Source of the DNA: JAWLBW01 sp041687475
GTDB lineage: Bacteria > J088 > JAWLBW01
Direction of reading: 5' to 3'
DNA length: 14,445 nucleotides
NCBI GenBank assembly: GCA_041687475.1
Contig: JAWLBW010000099.1
Span: 1 to 14,445, forward strand
The position numbers and the translations under genes are program-made. This document shows, piece after piece, positions 12,300 through 14,445 of this stretch. The notes under the pieces were generated by a model. It made no database searches and had not been told where the DNA came from. It worked only from the letters and a program-made list of their open reading frames with translations. Positions within the stretch are counted from its first letter, which is position 1. Each line of letters opens with the position of its first letter.

Positions 12300-13364
12300 T
12301 CATGCCGGAAGGCTGTTTCCGTTGAGTCCCCCGGGCACAAGGTCTCCGCCGCAATCGGCGCAGGTGCCCGCTTCAAGCACGTAGCCGGCGCCGCACCGTC
12401 GGCACCACGAGCGCATTTCGGCATCGCCGCCGTCACGGGGCGTCGCGCGTTCGATGATGATGTGCTCGCGCTCGAGCCATGCCGCCACCGCTTGCCGGTG
12501 AATAGTACCGGCAACCGACTCCTTCATCGTAAGCAGGGCGTTGACTTCGATGATGAGATCTTCCTGCGTACCCAGGGCGTGCAGCACGGCAAGCGGGTGC
12601 CTGTCGTGAAAGAGGTGCTCGCTCAGAATTTCGGGTGAGCGAAGCGCCGAGAGCGGCGAAAGCAGCACGGGCAGAGCCTCTGCCCAGGCCGAAAGCCCCC
12701 CCTCGCCCGTCAGTGTTCTTCGTGCGCGCAGGAAAAGCCAGGCATGGCTGAGGTGAAGCACCGTCAGCAGAAGAACCAGGGGCAAGACAAGGTACGGCAG
12801 CAGCGCGTGTTCGAGGGCGAAGCCAAGCACCAGCACCAGGGTTACGCCGACCATGGCATTCAGCACGATACGCAGGGGCTGCACCGCTCTGGCGAAACGT
12901 CGCGCCTCGCTTCGGGCAGCCGCCGTGTTCAGCGACCGGTCTAGATATTCGCGTATTGCAGTGGCCCTGCGATCGGCGGCAAGGTTGCGCCAGCCCCTCA
13001 AGCGCTCGGCCCACCTGCCGGCCCTGTGTTTCGACCCGGTATGCCAGTACGCCTTTCCGAACACAAGCCTGGCGCCGTCACGCTCGATTACGCCCGGTGC
13101 TTCCCAGCCTTCATGGCCCTCGGGTTCACCGGAAGCGCCCAGAACGATAAGGCCGTGCTCGTCGAAGCACAAAGCCCAATCGTTCAGTCGAACGGTCAGG
13201 CCCAGGGGCAGGGGGTTCGCCACCAGAAGCCGGTTCCGGCTGAGGCGTAGCCGGGACCCGAACCAGGTTTGCAGGGCCATCTGCCTGTCGCGCAGCAGCC
13301 AGGTGCAGTCGGCTGCATAGAGAATCGCGACGGCGATGAATAGTATGTCGCTGGGAAACCACAA
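12300..13364 (-). CDS. Hypothetical membrane protein with C-terminal zinc ribbon
   Basis: A 354-residue protein of unrecognised family. The likely start is TTG at 13364; an ATG at residue 29 would remove the first membrane helix (ILFIAVAILYAADCTWLL, about 7-24). A soluble region follows (residues 30-160), rich in Arg/Trp, with strand-like runs such as LTVRLNDWALCFDEHGLIVLG. Two more membrane helices lie at about 165-213 (IVLNAMVGVTLVLVLGFALE and LVLPLVLLLTVLHLSHAWLF). A helical cytoplasmic part (250-310) leads to a zinc ribbon, C321/C324 and C335/C338, in WCRRCGAGY and CADCGGDLV. This order suggests an inner-membrane protein with a cytoplasmic metal-binding end. It runs convergent to the hydrolase lipoprotein and follows the DUF2167 gene on the same strand. 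Confidence 0.75.
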   Translation of the reverse strand: MWFPSDILFIAVAILYAADCTWLLRDRQMALQTWFGSRLRLSRNRLLVANPLPLGLTVRLNDWALCFDEHGLIVLGASGEPEGHEGWEAPGVIERDGARLVFGKAYWHTGSKHRAGRWAERLRGWRNLAADRRATAIREYLDRSLNTAAARSEARRFARAVQPLRIVLNAMVGVTLVLVLGFALEHALLPYLVLPLVLLLTVLHLSHAWLFLRARRTLTGEGGLSAWAEALPVLLSPLSALRSPEILSEHLFHDRHPLAVLHALGTQEDLIIEVNALLTMKESVAGTIHRQAVAAWLEREHIIIERATPRDGGDAEMRSWCRRCGAGYVLEAGTCADCGGDLVPGGLNGNSLPA

Positions 13365-13385
13365 GGCGGCGTCTCTGTAAGGGAG

Positions 13386-13432
13386 GGGCGTAACTGCCCG
13401 GCCTTCTCGACCATGGTGACGCGGTTACGCCC
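13386..13432. promoter_or_regulatory. 9-bp inverted repeat upstream of the zinc-ribbon protein gene
   Basis: GGGCGTAAC (13386-13394) and GTTACGCCC (13424-13432) are perfect inverted copies 29 bp apart, the nearer arm 21 bp upstream of the TTG start. It could be an operator or an mRNA leader hairpin. No matching regulator is identified. Confidence 0.45.
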
Positions 13433-13480
13433 GGCATGCAAATTCCACCCTGTAATCAGGGCACAGCGGCCAAGGGAAGT

Positions 13481-13506
13481 CCTCGCCGCCGGTTACGGCG
13501 GCGAGG
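13481..13506. terminator. Strong GC hairpin after the DUF2167 gene
   Basis: CCTCGCCGCCG (13481-13491) and CGGCGGCGAGG (13496-13506) pair perfectly over 11 bp with a GTTA loop, 26 bp after the DUF2167 stop. No T-run follows on the minus strand. It probably marks the mRNA 3' end or weak termination before the downstream zinc-ribbon gene. Confidence 0.55.
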
Positions 13507-13532
13507 GGACTGCCCTGCGTATGAGATGGCCG

Positions 13533-14445
13533 TCAGACGGGGGTGACGTCGTCGTGTTGCGTGGTCTCTTCGCGCCGACCGAATACCTTCTTGAGACCCG
13601 CCGCGAGCGCGGCCAGACCGACCAGTACGAATTTCCACCCCGCAGCGAGAAACTTGCCGAGCTTGTTGAACAACCCCATTTTCGCGGCGGCCGCCCCGGC
13701 GCCCCCGGCTACCAACGCGGTCAGGCCGATTTCGGCGATTCTGTCGCCCTCGCGCCATTCGGCATAGCGCTGGCCTTCCTTGAAGTCGAAATCGTTCAAC
13801 AACCGATCGACCTTGGGAATAACCTCGGTCATTTCGGCCGGGTCGGCGGCGATGATGACGCGCATGACGCCGTTACGTCCCAGAATACGGGTGTGGTAGT
13901 TGGTTATGGGGTGACCCTCCGACTCGAAACGCACGGCCCACTCGAGTCGTTGCGTCTCGGGGTTGTAGGCGGGCTCGCGGTCCCAGCCCATGACATGCAT
14001 TTCCGGCCAGCCGCGAGCACGCCGCTCTTCATTGCCGATTTCGCTCGACTCGCGAATCGAGGCCAGCATGGCTTCGGCATCGAGTTCTTCATTTTCGGCG
14101 TCCTTGATGTAGCCGATCTCGCTGAAGGTGAACAGCGCCCAGAAGCTGCCGACTTCGTCGTCATTCAGCAGAATGCCCAGCTCATCGCCCGACGAGAGGT
14201 TGCCCGTTGCCTCGAGAAAGGTGGTGGTGTCTTTCTGCAGCACGAAGCTGTGCCCTTCGGGTACCTGAATCTCGGCCAAATCGCCGATGTCGGCGGCAGC
14301 CGGCCCTTCGACGGTGGCAAAGGCCGGTTCCTCTTCCAATTCGACGGCCGCGTCTTCGCTCGGTACACCGTCGGAGGCCGTTGGTTCGGCATCGGGAACC
14401 GAAGTCTGTGCGTCGGCGGGTAGGGAAAGGAGAAACGTGAGCAGA
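13533..14445 (-). CDS. DUF2167 membrane-anchored protein, 5' end outside the window
   Basis: 303 residues are visible and the frame is open to the right edge. The first visible residues, LLTLFLLSLPADAQ, are the end of a signal peptide, so few residues are missing. After a variable acidic linker comes the DUF2167 core: GPAAADIGDLAEIQVPEGHS, FLEATGNLSSGDELG, FSEIGYIKDAE, GNEERRARGWPEMHVMGW, YNPETQRLEWAVRF and NYHTRILGRNGVMRV. Near the C-terminus one or two membrane segments (GLTALVAGGAGAAAAKMGLF and KFVLVGLAALAAGLKKVFGR) precede a short charged tail. This layout, exported domain then membrane anchor, is the family standard. No molecular function is established. TTG at 14339 is an internal codon, not the start. 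It precedes the zinc-ribbon gene on the same strand by 168 bp. Confidence 0.88.
   Translation of the reverse strand, partial: LLTFLLSLPADAQTSVPDAEPTASDGVPSEDAAVELEEEPAFATVEGPAAADIGDLAEIQVPEGHSFVLQKDTTTFLEATGNLSSGDELGILLNDDEVGSFWALFTFSEIGYIKDAENEELDAEAMLASIRESSEIGNEERRARGWPEMHVMGWDREPAYNPETQRLEWAVRFESEGHPITNYHTRILGRNGVMRVIIAADPAEMTEVIPKVDRLLNDFDFKEGQRYAEWREGDRIAEIGLTALVAGGAGAAAAKMGLFNKLGKFLAAGWKFVLVGLAALAAGLKKVFGRREETTQHDDVTPV

Overview
The window is GC-rich chromosomal DNA from a Gram-negative bacterium. Two proteins point to an outer membrane: a short beta-barrel protein and a lipobox-bearing alpha/beta hydrolase. Others are a proteobacterial-type glutathione reductase and HtpX. The lineage cannot be fixed from the sequence. 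The lyase and acyl-CoA dehydrogenase resemble proteobacterial proteins, while the 23S-IVP-like four-helix-bundle protein and the lipoprotein style would also suit a GC-rich spirochaete of the Leptospirales. No rRNA, tRNA, insertion sequence, phage gene or CRISPR array was seen.

Layout. (1) 1-1066, minus: glutathione reductase gene cut by the left edge. (2) 1067-1821: a long non-coding stretch with a GTCC-phrase tandem array, a good sigma70-type promoter and a manganese (yybP-ykoY) riboswitch. These point at a possible 54-codon ORF and then htpX (1822-2703). (3) 2769-3279: a small cassette, namely a four-helix-bundle gene framed by two inverted arrays of heptanucleotides. (4) 3446-6259: a CitE-like malyl-CoA lyase gene and a probable (2S)-methylsuccinyl-CoA dehydrogenase gene, closed by a strong intrinsic terminator. 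The pair suggests the ethylmalonyl-CoA route of C2 assimilation. (5) 6260-6371: a second inverted pair of heptamer arrays with no gene between them. (6) 6361-7292, minus: a CMD/AhpD-like protein gene overlapping an HxlR regulator gene, with a palindromic operator candidate upstream. (7) 7417-8577: an exported bactofilin-like beta-helix fused to a multi-pass membrane domain. (8) 8712-9059, minus: a DksA/TraR zinc-finger protein. (9) 9107-9810: a VapBC toxin-antitoxin module with its promoter and a direct-repeat operator candidate. (10) 9968-10456, minus: an SRPBCC protein. (11) 10649-12290: a beta-barrel gene overlapping an alpha/beta-hydrolase lipoprotein gene. (12) 12300-14445, minus: a membrane protein with a C-terminal zinc ribbon, and a DUF2167 protein cut by the right edge.

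The most unusual signals are the manganese riboswitch in front of htpX rather than a known manganese exporter gene, and the short-period tandem arrays. Four of the five arrays have exact 7-bp periodicity and form two inverted pairs, and two arrays supply the stop codon of a neighbouring gene.
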